DNA of 64,000 nt from Lonepinella sp042485795. GTDB lineage: Bacteria; Pseudomonadota; Gammaproteobacteria; Enterobacterales; Pasteurellaceae. Shown one piece after another: positions 17,913 through 27,477 of this stretch. The notes under the pieces were generated by a model, which ran no database searches, was not told the DNA's origin, and saw nothing but the letters and a program-made list of their open reading frames with translations. Location of the stretch: positions 620,001-684,000 of the forward strand of contig NZ_CP169368.1 in the NCBI RefSeq assembly GCF_042485795.1. Reading direction: 5' to 3'. Every line of letters begins with the position of its first letter. Position 1 is the stretch's first letter. The translations under genes were made by a program, and so were the position numbers.

Positions 17913-18659
17913 TCATTCTGTGGCGTTTTCATCATCTTTCGGACGATAAAATTTGGCACAAATTACGCCCACTTCAAATAACAAACACATCGGTATGGCT
18001 AGTAGAGTTTGGGAAAAAATATCAGGCGGGGTAAGCAACATGCCGACCACAAAAGCGGTTACGATAATATAGGGGCGTTTGGCTTTTAAATCTTCTGGTG
18101 TGGTTACACCAGCCCAACATAACAAAATAATGGCTATTGGCACTTCAAAGCAGACACCAAACGCCAAAAACAGCGTTAGCACAAAATCTAAATAACTACT
18201 AATATCCGTTGCCATGGCAACACCGTCAGGCGTGGTTTTGGTTAAAAAGCTAAACACCAATGGAAACACTACATAATAGGCAAACGCCACGCCCACATAA
18301 AATAATAAGGTGCTAGAAAATAGCAAGGGATAAACTAAGCGTTTTTCATGGCTGTATAATGCAGGGGCAACAAACGCCCAAAGCTGATAAAGCAAAAAAG
18401 GTACCGAAATAAACACCGCCGTGAGTGCGGTTAATTTAATCGGGGTGAAAAAAGGTGCTGCTACATTGGTAGCAATCATGGTAGAACCCGCTGGCATTGC
18501 ATCTAACAATGGTGTGGCAATTAAATGATAAATATCATTGGAAAAATACACTAACGCCAGAAAAACCACGGCGACAAAAATAAATGAGCGTAACAAACGG
18601 TTACGTAATTCGATTAAATGTGAGATTAAAGGTTGTGTTTCTTCGACATTACTCATCAT
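17913..18659 (-). CDS. tatC: Twin-arginine translocase subunit TatC
   Basis: A 248-residue, six-helix inner-membrane protein that binds twin-arginine signal peptides together with TatB. The N-terminal signature LISHLIELRNRLLRSF and the conserved LLYQLWAFVAPALYSHEKR segment identify it. Its ATG overlaps the tatB stop by four bases (ATGA), indicating translational coupling in a tatA-tatB-tatC operon. Confidence 0.97.
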   Translation of the reverse strand: MMSNVEETQPLISHLIELRNRLLRSFIFVAVVFLALVYFSNDIYHLIATPLLDAMPAGSTMIATNVAAPFFTPIKLTALTAVFISVPFLLYQLWAFVAPALYSHEKRLVYPLLFSSTLLFYVGVAFAYYVVFPLVFSFLTKTTPDGVAMATDISSYLDFVLTLFLAFGVCFEVPIAIILLCWAGVTTPEDLKAKRPYIIVTAFVVGMLLTPPDIFSQTLLAIPMCLLFEVGVICAKFYRPKDDENATE

Positions 18660-19195
18660 TTTTTCTCCTGTTGGCTAACAGGTTGAGCATCTTCAGCAGG
18701 GTGATATTGATCGATATATTGTGCTAATTGCTCATCTAAAGAAAGCTCGTCTTCAATATTTTGTGTTAAATCATCAGGATCTTGATTGGTTTTACCAAGT
18801 GCGGTGGAATTTTCAGTTTTTTCTAGTTTATTCTCTTGAGCGTTCTTATTCCGTACAGTATCTATTTGTTCTTGTAAAGTATGATTAGCATCACTGGCTT
18901 GTTTATCCAAATTGGCTTTCATTTTTTCGGCGGATTGTTTCAATTCTTCTACCGTTTGAGCCAGTTCAGGCGACAGGGTATTCAAATTTAAATGCTCGGC
19001 TTTTTTGATACTTTCTTGCAGCTCTTGCAATTTTAACTCTTGTGTCAATTCATTTTGCACATTCGCCGCTAAACCACGAATAGTTCGTACCCATTTCATC
19101 ACTGTCCGAATAGCCACAAGCATACGTTGCGGACCTAATACCACTAAGCCCACAATAAAAACTAACAGTAATTCAGAAAAACCAATATCAAACAC
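18656..19195 (-). CDS. tatB: Twin-arginine translocase subunit TatB
   Basis: A 179-residue protein with one N-terminal helix (MFDIGFSELLLVFIVGLVVL, then GPQRM), an amphipathic helix, and a long charged, probably helical cytoplasmic tail. The Glu at position 8 in the membrane segment is the TatB hallmark. It is 3 bases downstream of tatA and overlaps tatC. An uptake core lies inside at 18797-18805. Confidence 0.96.
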   Translation of the reverse strand: MFDIGFSELLLVFIVGLVVLGPQRMLVAIRTVMKWVRTIRGLAANVQNELTQELKLQELQESIKKAEHLNLNTLSPELAQTVEELKQSAEKMKANLDKQASDANHTLQEQIDTVRNKNAQENKLEKTENSTALGKTNQDPDDLTQNIEDELSLDEQLAQYIDQYHPAEDAQPVSQQEKK

Positions 19196-19198
19196 AGA

Positions 19199-19417
19199 TT
19201 ACGCCTGTTCTTTTTGTTTTGCCGTATCTTCTGTTTTAACCGTATCGGTTTTATCTAAGGATTTAAATTCTGCATCTTTAGGTTCATCTGCCATAGCCTT
19301 TTTAAAGCCTTTCACAGATTCACCTAAATCAGATCCCAAGGTTCTTAATTTTTTTGTGCCGAATAATAACACAACGATAGCTACAATAATTAGCAACTGT
19401 GGAAGACTAATACCCAT
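19199..19417 (-). CDS. tatA: Twin-arginine translocase subunit TatA
   Basis: With the start at ATG 19417 (AAGGGG 9 bases upstream) the protein is 72 residues: one membrane helix (MGISLPQLLIIVAIVVLLFG), the TKKLR...LG hinge, an amphipathic helix (GESVKGFKKAM) and an acidic tail. TatA polymers form the translocation pore. A longer frame to 19489 would add residues in front of the helix and is not credible. Confidence 0.96.
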   Translation of the reverse strand: MGISLPQLLIIVAIVVLLFGTKKLRTLGSDLGESVKGFKKAMADEPKDAEFKSLDKTDTVKTEDTAKQKEQA

Positions 19418-19480
19418 AAAAATACCCCTTGTAAAATAATAAGTGTTGCTGAATATACCCCTTTTCCCTTGTTTAGGCAA

Positions 19481-19509
19481 TAGCCACAAAGTAGTAGAGA
19501 TGCTATAAT
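19481..19509 (+). promoter_or_regulatory. Probable sigma70 promoter of greB
   Basis: TAGCCA (19481-19486) and a perfect TATAAT (19504-19509) lie 17 bases apart, with the greB start 30 bases beyond the -10. The -35 is only 4/6. Confidence 0.5.
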
Positions 19510-19538
19510 TCGGCTTATTTTACTTATATTTCATTGAA

Positions 19539-20021
19539 ATGGCAAAATCCAATTACATTACCCGACAAGGCTGGAATACCCTTGATCAAGAATTAAAATT
19601 TTTATGGAAAGAAGAACGTCCGAAAGTCACGCAAGCCGTTTCGGAAGCCGCTGCCATGGGCGATCGCAGTGAAAATGCAGAATATATTTACGGAAAACGA
19701 CGTTTACGTGAAATCGATCGCCGTGTACGTTTTCTAATGAAACGGTTAGAAGTGTTGCAAATCGTGGATTATCACCCGAAACAAGAGGGGAAAATCTTTT
19801 TTGGTGCTTGGGTAGAATTGGAAACAGAAAGCGGTGAATTAAAACAATATCGGTTGGTCGGCTGTGATGAATTTGATCCTGCCCAAAATTGGATTTCCAT
19901 TGATTCTCCCGTGGCTCGTGCCTTGATTGGTAAACAGCTTGATGATGAAGTGAAAGTGGAAACGCCATCTGGCAGAATGGTATTTTTTGTCAACCGAATT
20001 TGGTATGAGCATTGTTCTTAA
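19539..20021 (+). CDS. greB: Transcript cleavage factor GreB
   Basis: Rescues backtracked RNA polymerase by stimulating cleavage of the nascent RNA. The 160 residues match E. coli (158). The N-terminal coiled coil has the two acidic tip residues (around GDRSENAEYIYGKRRLREID), and the C-terminal FKBP-like domain starts near residue 85. It is transcribed away from tatA. The predicted 5' leader is very short. Confidence 0.97.
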   Translation: MAKSNYITRQGWNTLDQELKFLWKEERPKVTQAVSEAAAMGDRSENAEYIYGKRRLREIDRRVRFLMKRLEVLQIVDYHPKQEGKIFFGAWVELETESGELKQYRLVGCDEFDPAQNWISIDSPVARALIGKQLDDEVKVETPSGRMVFFVNRIWYEHCS

Positions 20022-20054
20022 ATATGATAACGATGTACCGTATCTGATCTAATA

Positions 20055-20100
20055 GCTACGGAGTAGCCATACTATGCTAACCCCGTATGCAAGTACGGGG
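20055..20100 (-). repeat. Composite palindromic repeat, copy R1 (two modules)
   Basis: GCTAC-GGA-GTAGC (20055-20067) and CCCCGTA-TGCAAG-TACGGGG (20081-20100), read on the minus strand, are the first two hairpin modules of the element seen complete at 53.1-53.3 kb and 49.4-49.6 kb. It lies between convergent greB and the oxidase gene, immediately before the latter's stop codon, and may serve as their terminator. Confidence 0.8.
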
Positions 20101-20101
20101 A

Positions 20102-21397
20102 TTAAAAATATTTATCCAAAAATTTATAATAAGGAATGCCAATTTTCAGGGCTAAATTTTTGATCCATTTACCACCATAAACAGAGGGAATTTTTAATTT
20201 CTCAAACACACGTAAACGCTGATCATCACCTAAAATGCTTTCGGCAATAATCCGTCCAGCCAATCCTGTTAAGGCAATTCCATGTCCTGAATAGCCGTGA
20301 GCAAAATAGATATTGGGGGCAATTCGCCCAAAATAAGGCTGCGAATTTAATGTCATATCAATCGGTCCCCCCCAGCCATAATCAATTTTTACCTGTTCTA
20401 ATTGTGGAAATACCTTGAGCATATTTTTCCGCATCACTTGTACCATATCTTTATTGGAGCTACTGTCACTACCAAATAACAAGCGATTATCTGCACTTAA
20501 TCGATAATAATCGAGCAATAAATTATTATCACACACCGACATGCCATTATTAATCAGGCTATCTGCGGTCGCTTGATCGAGCGGTTCTGTGGCGATAATG
20601 AAACTTTCCACAGGTAAGATTTTACGAGCGGTGCCGTGATGAATGGATTTAGGTAAATTGGCAATATAGGCATTGGTGGCTAACACGACATGTTGAGCAG
20701 ATACTTGTGCTTTATCGGTAGTTAAAACCACTTGATTGCCTTGCGTTTGCATATCCAACACAGGCGATTGCTCAAAAATCTGTACGCCCAACTCTAAACA
20801 GGCTTTGGCTAAACCTAAGCAGTAATTTAATGGGTGTAAATGCCCCGAATTGCTATCAAATAAACCGCCCACATAAATATCCGAACCCAAATGTTGTTGT
20901 AGTTTGGTTTTATCCCATAGCTGCATATAGGCATAACCAAAGGCTTCTCGGCTGGCTTTTTCAATGGCGATTAAATCGTCCATACGGCGTTGATTCAATG
21001 CCAAGGTGGCGTAACCTTTTTTCCAATCACATTGAATTTGGTATTTTTGTACTCTTTCATCAATAATATCAATGGCTTCAAGGGACATTTCCCATAGGCT
21101 TTTGGCTTGTTCAAAACCAAATTGTTCAATATATTCATCAATGCCATCTTCAAAACCATTAATGGCTTGTCCACCGCTACGACCAGAGGCACCAAAGCCA
21201 ATTCTTGCCCCATCTAGCACAATAACCTTTTTACCTTGTTCCGCCAGTTCTAATGCAGTAGATAAACCGCATAATCCAGCCCCAATGACGCAAATATCAG
21301 TGGATAAATTTTCTGCTAAGTGCGGTTGATTTAGGTCGAGATTTCGGCTGTCGTAATAGTAGGTTTTGATATGTTCTTGATGTGCAAAGTTCAGCAT
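20102..21397 (-). CDS. FAD-dependent amine oxidase of the DAO family (OrdL/PuuB type)
   Basis: A D-amino-acid-oxidase-fold flavoenzyme. The dinucleotide-binding motif VIGAGLCGLSTALELAEQ begins about residue 36; the GYSGHGIALTGLAGRIIAE segment near the C-terminus completes FAD binding. It resembles gamma-glutamylputrescine oxidase PuuB/OrdL. ATG 21397 gives 431 residues with AAGG upstream; a longer frame to 21520 adds an unrelated leader. Divergence from potD, a polyamine-binding protein, supports a polyamine or amino-acid-derived amine as substrate, but the exact substrate is unproven. Confidence 0.85.
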   Translation of the reverse strand: MLNFAHQEHIKTYYYDSRNLDLNQPHLAENLSTDICVIGAGLCGLSTALELAEQGKKVIVLDGARIGFGASGRSGGQAINGFEDGIDEYIEQFGFEQAKSLWEMSLEAIDIIDERVQKYQIQCDWKKGYATLALNQRRMDDLIAIEKASREAFGYAYMQLWDKTKLQQHLGSDIYVGGLFDSNSGHLHPLNYCLGLAKACLELGVQIFEQSPVLDMQTQGNQVVLTTDKAQVSAQHVVLATNAYIANLPKSIHHGTARKILPVESFIIATEPLDQATADSLINNGMSVCDNNLLLDYYRLSADNRLLFGSDSSSNKDMVQVMRKNMLKVFPQLEQVKIDYGWGGPIDMTLNSQPYFGRIAPNIYFAHGYSGHGIALTGLAGRIIAESILGDDQRLRVFEKLKIPSVYGGKWIKNLALKIGIPYYKFLDKYF

Positions 21398-21468
21398 AAA
21401 ATTGCCTTGGTTAATTATTTCTACCGATCTTACAAGGATAAAGAAATATGTCAATCTACAAACTATGC

Positions 21469-21474
21469 TATAAT
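21469..21474 (+). promoter_or_regulatory. Possible -10 box for potD
   Basis: A perfect TATAAT lies 68 bases upstream of the potD start in the divergent gap. I find no good -35 at 16-18 bases; an uptake core (21514-21522) lies between it and the gene. Confidence 0.35.
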
Positions 21475-21541
21475 TTATTTGCTTAAATAAAGCACAAAAC
21501 TTTTTGATTTTTAACCGCACTTTTGGAGAATCTAAACGTAA

Positions 21542-22588
21542 ATGAAAAAATCCTTTTCTCGTTCAATCAAAACCTTAATCCTTTCCGCTACCACATTTTT
21601 TGCTAGTCAAGTCTGGGCGGAAGATCTGTATATTTACAACTGGACAGACTATATTCCGTCCGATTTAGTGTCAGAATTTACCAAAGAAACGGGAATAAAT
21701 GTGAATTATTCCACCTTTGAAAGCAACGAAGAAATGTATTCAAAATTGAAGTTAATGGATAAGGCGGGTTATGATTTAGTGTTTCCGTCAAGCTATTACA
21801 TTGGCAAAATGGCAAAAGAGGGTATGTTGGAAAAAATCGATCACAGCAAGCTAACCAATTTGTCGCAAATTCCACAAAATTTATTAAATAAAGAATTTGA
21901 TCCCGATAATCAATATTCATTACCTTATGTTTATGGTTTAACGGGTATTGCGGTAAACACCAGCCAAATTGACCCTGCCAAAGTAACCAGCTGGGGGGAT
22001 TTATGGAATCCTGAATTTAAAGGTAAAGTGTTATTAACTGCAGATGCAAGAGAAGTATTTCATATTGCTTTATTGTTAGACGGCAAATCACCCAATACTA
22101 CCAATGAAGATGAGATTAAAGCGGCTTATGAACGTTTGGTGAAATTACTGCCAAATGTTGGGGCGTTTAATTCTGATACACCAGAATTACCTTATATTCA
22201 AGGTGAGGTGGAATTAGGTATGATTTGGAATGGTTCGGCTTATATGGCAGGTAAAGAAAATCCAGATATTAAATTTGTTTATCCGAAAGAGGGAGCGATT
22301 TTCTGGATGGATAACTACGCCATTCCGAAGGGGGCAAAAAATATTGAAGCTGCACATAAATTTATTGATTTTATGCTACGTCCTGAACATGCGAAAACCA
22401 TTATCGAGCGTATGGGATTTTCTATGCCAAACGCAGGAGCGAAAGCCTTGTTAAAACCTGAAGAGGCGGCAAATCCATTATTATTCCCACCTGCAGAAGA
22501 AGTAGAAAAAGGTGTTTTCCAAGGTGATGTCGGCGATGCTGTGGATATTTATGAGAAATATTGGAATAAATTGAAAACCAATAATTAA
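21542..22588 (+). CDS. potD: Periplasmic spermidine/putrescine-binding protein
   Basis: A 348-residue periplasmic receptor with an N-terminal signal peptide ending ...FFASQVWA before EDLYIYNWTDYIPSD, the typical PotD mature start with the polyamine-binding Trp/Tyr residues. It delivers polyamines to a PotABC transporter, which is not encoded here, so this is an orphan or second PotD copy. GGAG precedes the ATG. The divergent flavin oxidase suggests a polyamine uptake/use pair. Confidence 0.93.
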   Translation: MKKSFSRSIKTLILSATTFFASQVWAEDLYIYNWTDYIPSDLVSEFTKETGINVNYSTFESNEEMYSKLKLMDKAGYDLVFPSSYYIGKMAKEGMLEKIDHSKLTNLSQIPQNLLNKEFDPDNQYSLPYVYGLTGIAVNTSQIDPAKVTSWGDLWNPEFKGKVLLTADAREVFHIALLLDGKSPNTTNEDEIKAAYERLVKLLPNVGAFNSDTPELPYIQGEVELGMIWNGSAYMAGKENPDIKFVYPKEGAIFWMDNYAIPKGAKNIEAAHKFIDFMLRPEHAKTIIERMGFSMPNAGAKALLKPEEAANPLLFPPAEEVEKGVFQGDVGDAVDIYEKYWNKLKTNN

Positions 22589-22605
22589 ACGCTAGATTAT
22601 AGTTG

Positions 22606-22638
22606 AAAGGGCGAATTTAAATTTTAAATTCGCCCTTT
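22606..22638. terminator. Strong palindromic terminator between potD and yidE
   Basis: AAAGGGCGAATTTAA (22606-22620) pairs perfectly over 15 bp with 22624-22638 around a three-base loop. With A's leading and T's trailing inside the stem it can terminate the convergent genes in both directions. Confidence 0.85.
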
Positions 22639-22658
22639 GTTATAGTGATTACAATGCG

Positions 22659-24314
22659 TTAAATTGCCCACAGTAATATAGCCAGTAACTGCGGTGAAAT
22701 TATCCGTAAAAACATGGTTAATGGATAAACCGTGGCATAAGCTAATGGCGCTGCTCCGTGATCTTCTTTAATCGCATTGGCAAAAGCTAAGGCTGGTGGA
22801 TCGGTCATAGAACCCGCTAACAAACCACAGATGGAAAGATAATTGAGTTTGGCATACAGGCGAGCGATAACACCAACCAGCATTAATGGCACAAAGGTAA
22901 TCAAGAAACCATACCCCATCCATTCCAGACCATTACCATCGGTTAAGGTGCTAACGAAATTACCACCAGATTTTAATCCCACCACTGATAAGAACAACAC
23001 AATACCGATTTCACGTAATGCCATATTAGCACTTGGTGGCATAAACCAGTAAAGTTTACCAATAGAACCAATTCTGGATAAAACTAATGCAACGACTAAT
23101 GGACCACCAGCTAACCCCAGTCTTAAAGCAGCAGGGATACCTGGAATATGGAATGGAATTGAACCGAGTAACACCCCTAAACCGATCCCAATAAATACAG
23201 GTAACATTTGTACGTGTTGCAATTTAGATTGCATATTACCTAATTCAGCAATCACATTATCAATAACATCCGCATTACCCACAACATGTACCACGTCACC
23301 AAATTGCAAAGTTGTGTGAGCGGTTGGGATAAGTTCAATACCTGAACGGTTTAGGCGAGAAATTACTACACCATATTTTTGATGAAATGCTAAAGCCCGA
23401 ATACTTTTACCTAATACTTTTTCATTGGTAATGACCACCCGTTCAGAACGCAAATTCCCTTTGATGGTAGAGGGTTCGATATTAACGATTTCACCCATAA
23501 TTAACCGCACTTTATTCAGTGCTTGCGTATCACCGACTAAGTGCAATACGTCATCTAAGCGAATTTCAGAATCCCCTTTTGGTACTTCAATATGTTCATC
23601 ACGTTTTAGACGTGTACAGAGTACATCGTGGCTTTCAAACCCCGGAATTTCTTTTAGTAATAATCCATGTAAATTAGGGTTAGTCACTTTGATATCAATT
23701 TTTTGTAATACTTCTTTATCCTTACCGCTAGCCTTATTAAAAGCAGCCGCTTCGTCATCTACTTTAATGCGGAAAAATAAACGCACTAACCACATACTCA
23801 ACAAAATACCGCAAATCCCAAATGGATACGCCATGGCATAAGAAATACCCATGGTTTCGGTAATGTTAGTCATACCCAGTTCTGCTAGAATTTGCTGACC
23901 AGCTCCCAGTGATGGTGTATTGGTTACTGCTCCTGAATAAATCCCTAAAATCACATCTAACGGTACATTAGCAAAATATTTAATGGCAATCACCATTAAT
24001 GAACCTAACAATACAATTAACGCTGCCAAACCATTTAATTTCATTCCCGATTCACGTAAGGACGCAAAGAAACCAGGTCCCACTTGAATACCGATAGTAT
24101 AAACAAACAAAATTAAACCAAATTCTTGCACAAAATGTAAGGTGTGTGGATCAAGCATTAAACCATTTTGATGCGTAAAATGTGCAACAATAATCCCACC
24201 GAATAACACTCCACCGATTCCCAGTCCAACACCTTTGATCTTCCAATGACCGATCCATAAACCGATTACCGCTACCAACGACAATAGGCTTATAGTAATT
24301 GCAATATCAGACAT
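22659..24314 (-). CDS. yidE: Putative membrane transporter YidE (AAE family)
   Basis: About 551 residues with roughly ten membrane helices in two halves, separated by two TrkA-C/RCK-C regulatory domains (about 200-370; KVRLIMGEIVNIEPS ends the first). This is the architecture of the aspartate:alanine exchanger family and E. coli YidE (553). The substrate is unknown. ATG at 24314 is preferred: GGGGGG lies just upstream, and the extra four codons back to 24326 would begin with TTG. Confidence 0.88.
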   Translation of the reverse strand: MSDIAITISLLSLVAVIGLWIGHWKIKGVGLGIGGVLFGGIIVAHFTHQNGLMLDPHTLHFVQEFGLILFVYTIGIQVGPGFFASLRESGMKLNGLAALIVLLGSLMVIAIKYFANVPLDVILGIYSGAVTNTPSLGAGQQILAELGMTNITETMGISYAMAYPFGICGILLSMWLVRLFFRIKVDDEAAAFNKASGKDKEVLQKIDIKVTNPNLHGLLLKEIPGFESHDVLCTRLKRDEHIEVPKGDSEIRLDDVLHLVGDTQALNKVRLIMGEIVNIEPSTIKGNLRSERVVITNEKVLGKSIRALAFHQKYGVVISRLNRSGIELIPTAHTTLQFGDVVHVVGNADVIDNVIAELGNMQSKLQHVQMLPVFIGIGLGVLLGSIPFHIPGIPAALRLGLAGGPLVVALVLSRIGSIGKLYWFMPPSANMALREIGIVLFLSVVGLKSGGNFVSTLTDGNGLEWMGYGFLITFVPLMLVGVIARLYAKLNYLSICGLLAGSMTDPPALAFANAIKEDHGAAPLAYATVYPLTMFLRIISPQLLAILLWAI

Positions 24315-24477
24315 AACGCCCCCCAATTAAATTAATTGCCGACAATTATAATGTAAGCCTTAATATATAAAATAAGCAAAATGAAAAAATTTGACGTTTA
24401 TCACATTTTTCCTTGCTTAATTTACCTATTTGCTGAAAAATAACGCATTATTTTGACATTTACGCTTTAATTTTAAT

Positions 24478-26271
24478 ATGGATTATCTTCAAGAATTAAT
24501 TACTTCTTTATTTTGGATCTTAAAAGCGATTGCTATCACCGCAATTGTATTCACTGCTGTATTATGGTTTTTAGTCAGAACCACCCGTTGGGGACAACAA
24601 TTTTGGTCACTGGCACGGGAATATTTGTCGCCTAAACGGAGTGTAAAACCCTTAATTTATTTTATTATCATTGTCTTTTTTAACCTATTTGCGGTGCGTT
24701 TAGATATTTTGTTCTCGGAATGGTATAAGGCGATGTATGACGCTTTACAAAATAGTAATGAAAGTGTTTTCTGGATCCAAATGGTGGTGTTCTCCGTATT
24801 AGCTGCCATTAATATTAGTAACGTACTATTACTTTATTATTTAGGACAACGTTTTACCATTCAATGGCGAATAGAATTAAACCAACAACTGGTGGATAAA
24901 TGGCTTGGCGAACAAGCCTATTACAAAACACAATATATTTATAATCAACTGGATAACCCCGATCAACGGATTCAACAAGATATTCAATCCTATGTGTCAA
25001 GTTCACTTAGCTTTGCCACGGGCGTGATTTCTTCAGTGGTGTCTATTGTGGCATTTACCCAAATTCTATGGAATTTATCTGGCGAAATGACAGTTGGTTC
25101 AATTACCGTACCCCACGCCATGGTCTTTTTGGTGTTTATTTACGTGTTAGTCACCAGTGTCTTTGCTTTCCGCATCGGACGACCATTAATTCAACTTAAT
25201 TTCGCTAATGAACGCTTAAATGCGAACTATCGTTACTCATTGATTCGGATTAAAGAATATGCGGAAAGTATTGCATTTTTCCGTGGTGAGAACATGGAAC
25301 GCAATATCCTGTTTAAACAATTTGATAAAGTCATCGGCAATGTATGGAAAATGGTCTATATGACCCTAAAACTTTCTGGCTTTAACTTAATGGTTTCTCA
25401 AGTATCAGTGGTGTTTCCATTTATTATTCAAGCCAGTCGATTTTTTAGTAAACAGATTCAATTAGGTGATTTAATTCAAACCGCACAATCTTTCGGACGA
25501 GTACAATCAGCATTGTCTTACTTCCGTAATGCCTATGATGAATTTGCTGGTTATCGTGCAGTGTTAGATCGTTTAACAGGCTTCCATTCAGCCATTGAAC
25601 AAGCGACTCAACCAACCGAAGTAAAATTACATTCACTAGAAAGTGCGGTGCGTTTTGAGCAAGTTTCGGTGAAAAAACCAACGGGCGAAACTCTCATTGC
25701 GGATTTAACTTTCGATCTGCCACAAGGTTCATCACTATTAATTAAAGGTCCATCGGGAGCGGGTAAAACCACCTTATTACGTACTATTGCTGGCTTATGG
25801 TCGCATGCCAACGGCGATATTTATTTACCCCAACAAGATGCCCTGTTCTTACCGCAAAAACCTTATTTACCGCAAGGACGTTTAATTGATGCGTTATTTT
25901 ATCCAAATTCTGCCCCTGATAATGTGGATTTAGCCCAAGCGGCAGATACCATGCGAGCGGTGCAACTTGGACATTTAAGTGATAAATTGGAACAAGAGAA
26001 TGACTGGACTCGTGTGCTTTCACTCGGTGAACAGCAGCGGTTAGCGTTCGCTCGGTTATTGATTACCCAACCGAAAATTGCTTTCTTAGATGAAGCCTCT
26101 GCCAGTATGGATGAGGGATTAGAAGATGCCATGTATCGTTTATTACATGAACGTTTGCCGAACACCACGATTATCAGTGTTGGACACCGTTCAACCCTGA
26201 ATGTACATCATCAGCAACAATTAGAAATTGATCCTGTTAATCATTGTTGGCAGTTAATCGTTGGCAGTTAA
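24478..26271 (+). CDS. ABC exporter of the SbmA/BacA-YddA type, fused membrane and ATPase domains
   Basis: A 597-residue half-transporter. The N-terminal membrane domain (to about 340) is the SbmA/BacA-like type, and the C-terminal ATPase has Walker A GPSGAGKTTLL (about 424), signature LSLGEQQRLAFARLL and Walker B KIAFLDEAS (about 534). Relatives are E. coli YddA and mycobacterial vitamin B12/peptide transporters; cargo may be peptides or cobalamin-like molecules, unproven. Divergent from yidE by about 160 bases. No clear Shine-Dalgarno precedes the ATG. Confidence 0.87.
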   Translation: MDYLQELITSLFWILKAIAITAIVFTAVLWFLVRTTRWGQQFWSLAREYLSPKRSVKPLIYFIIIVFFNLFAVRLDILFSEWYKAMYDALQNSNESVFWIQMVVFSVLAAINISNVLLLYYLGQRFTIQWRIELNQQLVDKWLGEQAYYKTQYIYNQLDNPDQRIQQDIQSYVSSSLSFATGVISSVVSIVAFTQILWNLSGEMTVGSITVPHAMVFLVFIYVLVTSVFAFRIGRPLIQLNFANERLNANYRYSLIRIKEYAESIAFFRGENMERNILFKQFDKVIGNVWKMVYMTLKLSGFNLMVSQVSVVFPFIIQASRFFSKQIQLGDLIQTAQSFGRVQSALSYFRNAYDEFAGYRAVLDRLTGFHSAIEQATQPTEVKLHSLESAVRFEQVSVKKPTGETLIADLTFDLPQGSSLLIKGPSGAGKTTLLRTIAGLWSHANGDIYLPQQDALFLPQKPYLPQGRLIDALFYPNSAPDNVDLAQAADTMRAVQLGHLSDKLEQENDWTRVLSLGEQQRLAFARLLITQPKIAFLDEASASMDEGLEDAMYRLLHERLPNTTIISVGHRSTLNVHHQQQLEIDPVNHCWQLIVGS

Positions 26272-26285
26272 TGGTAGGACATTAA

Positions 26286-26996
26286 ATGAAAAAAACGTTG
26301 TTTATTGCCGATTTACATTTAAGCGAAAATCGCCCCGATTTAACTGCACTTTTTGTGGATTTTATGCAGCATCAAGCCCCGCAAGCCGAAGCATTATATA
26401 TTCTGGGCGACCTTTTCGATTTTTGGATCGGTGATGATGAACGTTCAGACTTAATTAATTTAGTACAAGACCAAATTCGTTCTATTACGCAACAAGGTAT
26501 TGCATGCTATTTTATTTGCGGTAATCGGGACTTTTTACTCGGACAAAAATTTGCTGAAACTTGCGGATTACAGCTTTTGCCTGATTATCAAGTGATTGAT
26601 TTATATGGCACTAAAACCCTGATTTGTCACGGTGATACCCTTTGTATTGATGATGAAAAATACCAACAGTTCCGCTACAAAGTGCATCAAAAATGGCGAC
26701 AACGTTTGTTTTTATGTTTACCATTAAAACTGCGGTTAAAAATTGCTGAGAAGATTCGCTCCAGAAGCAAAGCGGATAAGCAACAAAAGCCCGTTGAGAT
26801 TATGGACGTGAATCCTGAATTTACTTTGCAAATCATGCAAAAATTTGCAGTGACAAGATTAATTCATGGACATACCCATAAACAAAATATTCATCAAATA
26901 ACACCACAATGTGAGCGAATTGTATTAGGTGACTGGGGGGAAACTACCTCTGTGCTAGAAATTACTAAGCAGGGACTGGCATTTATTAACAATTAA
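26286..26996 (+). CDS. lpxH: UDP-2,3-diacylglucosamine diphosphatase
   Basis: Cleaves UDP-2,3-diacylglucosamine to lipid X in lipid A synthesis at the inner membrane face. Calcineurin-like metal motifs are all present: DLHLS, GDLFDFWIGDD, GNRDFLLG, CHGDT and HGHTHKQNIH. Length 236 matches E. coli (240). It starts 14 bases after the ABC exporter stop, so the two are probably co-transcribed. Confidence 0.96.
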   Translation: MKKTLFIADLHLSENRPDLTALFVDFMQHQAPQAEALYILGDLFDFWIGDDERSDLINLVQDQIRSITQQGIACYFICGNRDFLLGQKFAETCGLQLLPDYQVIDLYGTKTLICHGDTLCIDDEKYQQFRYKVHQKWRQRLFLCLPLKLRLKIAEKIRSRSKADKQQKPVEIMDVNPEFTLQIMQKFAVTRLIHGHTHKQNIHQITPQCERIVLGDWGETTSVLEITKQGLAFINN

Positions 26997-27076
26997 TTAT
27001 TGAACTTTTACCTAAAAATAGGTTCTTATAAGTTGTCAGTGATAATGACATTGTTTTATTTTAATCGGAGCAATTT

Positions 27077-27310
27077 ATGAAAAAATTATCTGTAATCGCT
27101 ATTGTAAGTACATTATTTTTAAGTGCTTGTTATTTCCACGGTGGTCCTCACGGTGGTTCTCATGGTGAACGAGGTGGTTTGGGTATGAATAATGGTCGCC
27201 CACAAGGTGGTCCACAAAGCGGTCAACAAATGCCACAACAACAAAGAGCTAATATGCCACAACAACAACCAAGAGCTAATATGCCACAACAACAAAGAAC
27301 TAAGAGATAG
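27077..27310 (+). CDS. Small Gly/His- and Gln-rich lipoprotein
   Basis: A 77-residue protein with a lipoprotein signal (VSTLFLSAC, Cys18), a Gly/His stretch (HGGPHGGSHGERGG), then three near-repeats of MPQQQ(P)RAN. The lipidated N-terminus and low-complexity tail suggest an envelope-anchored, possibly metal-binding or spacer protein; I recognise no family. CGGAG lies upstream of the ATG and a terminator follows, so it is probably a single-gene unit. Confidence 0.75.
   Translation: MKKLSVIAIVSTLFLSACYFHGGPHGGSHGERGGLGMNNGRPQGGPQSGQQMPQQQRANMPQQQPRANMPQQQRTKR
27230..27304 (+). repeat. Tandem 24/27/24-base repeats inside the small lipoprotein gene
   Basis: Units begin ATGCCACAACAACAA at 27230, 27254 and 27281. 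The middle unit carries one extra CCA codon and the last has two base changes. All indels are multiples of three, so the frame is kept. Confidence 0.85.
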
Positions 27311-27326
27311 CCCTATCTTACTTTAG

Positions 27327-27350
27327 AATACCCCGATAAGGGGTATTTTC
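27327..27350 (+). terminator. Intrinsic terminator after the small lipoprotein
   Basis: AATACCCC (27327-27334) pairs with GGGGTATT (27340-27347) around GATAA, followed by a short T-run. Confidence 0.8.
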
Positions 27351-27477
27351 TTAGCATCAATTCTTCATCATTTTATCTGTAATCAATTTGTATTGGTTTT
27401 CCCTTGCATTCATGATAGCAGAGTGTCAAACTAATATATTACATAAATTTTAATCATTTAACCTGCGGAGATACATA

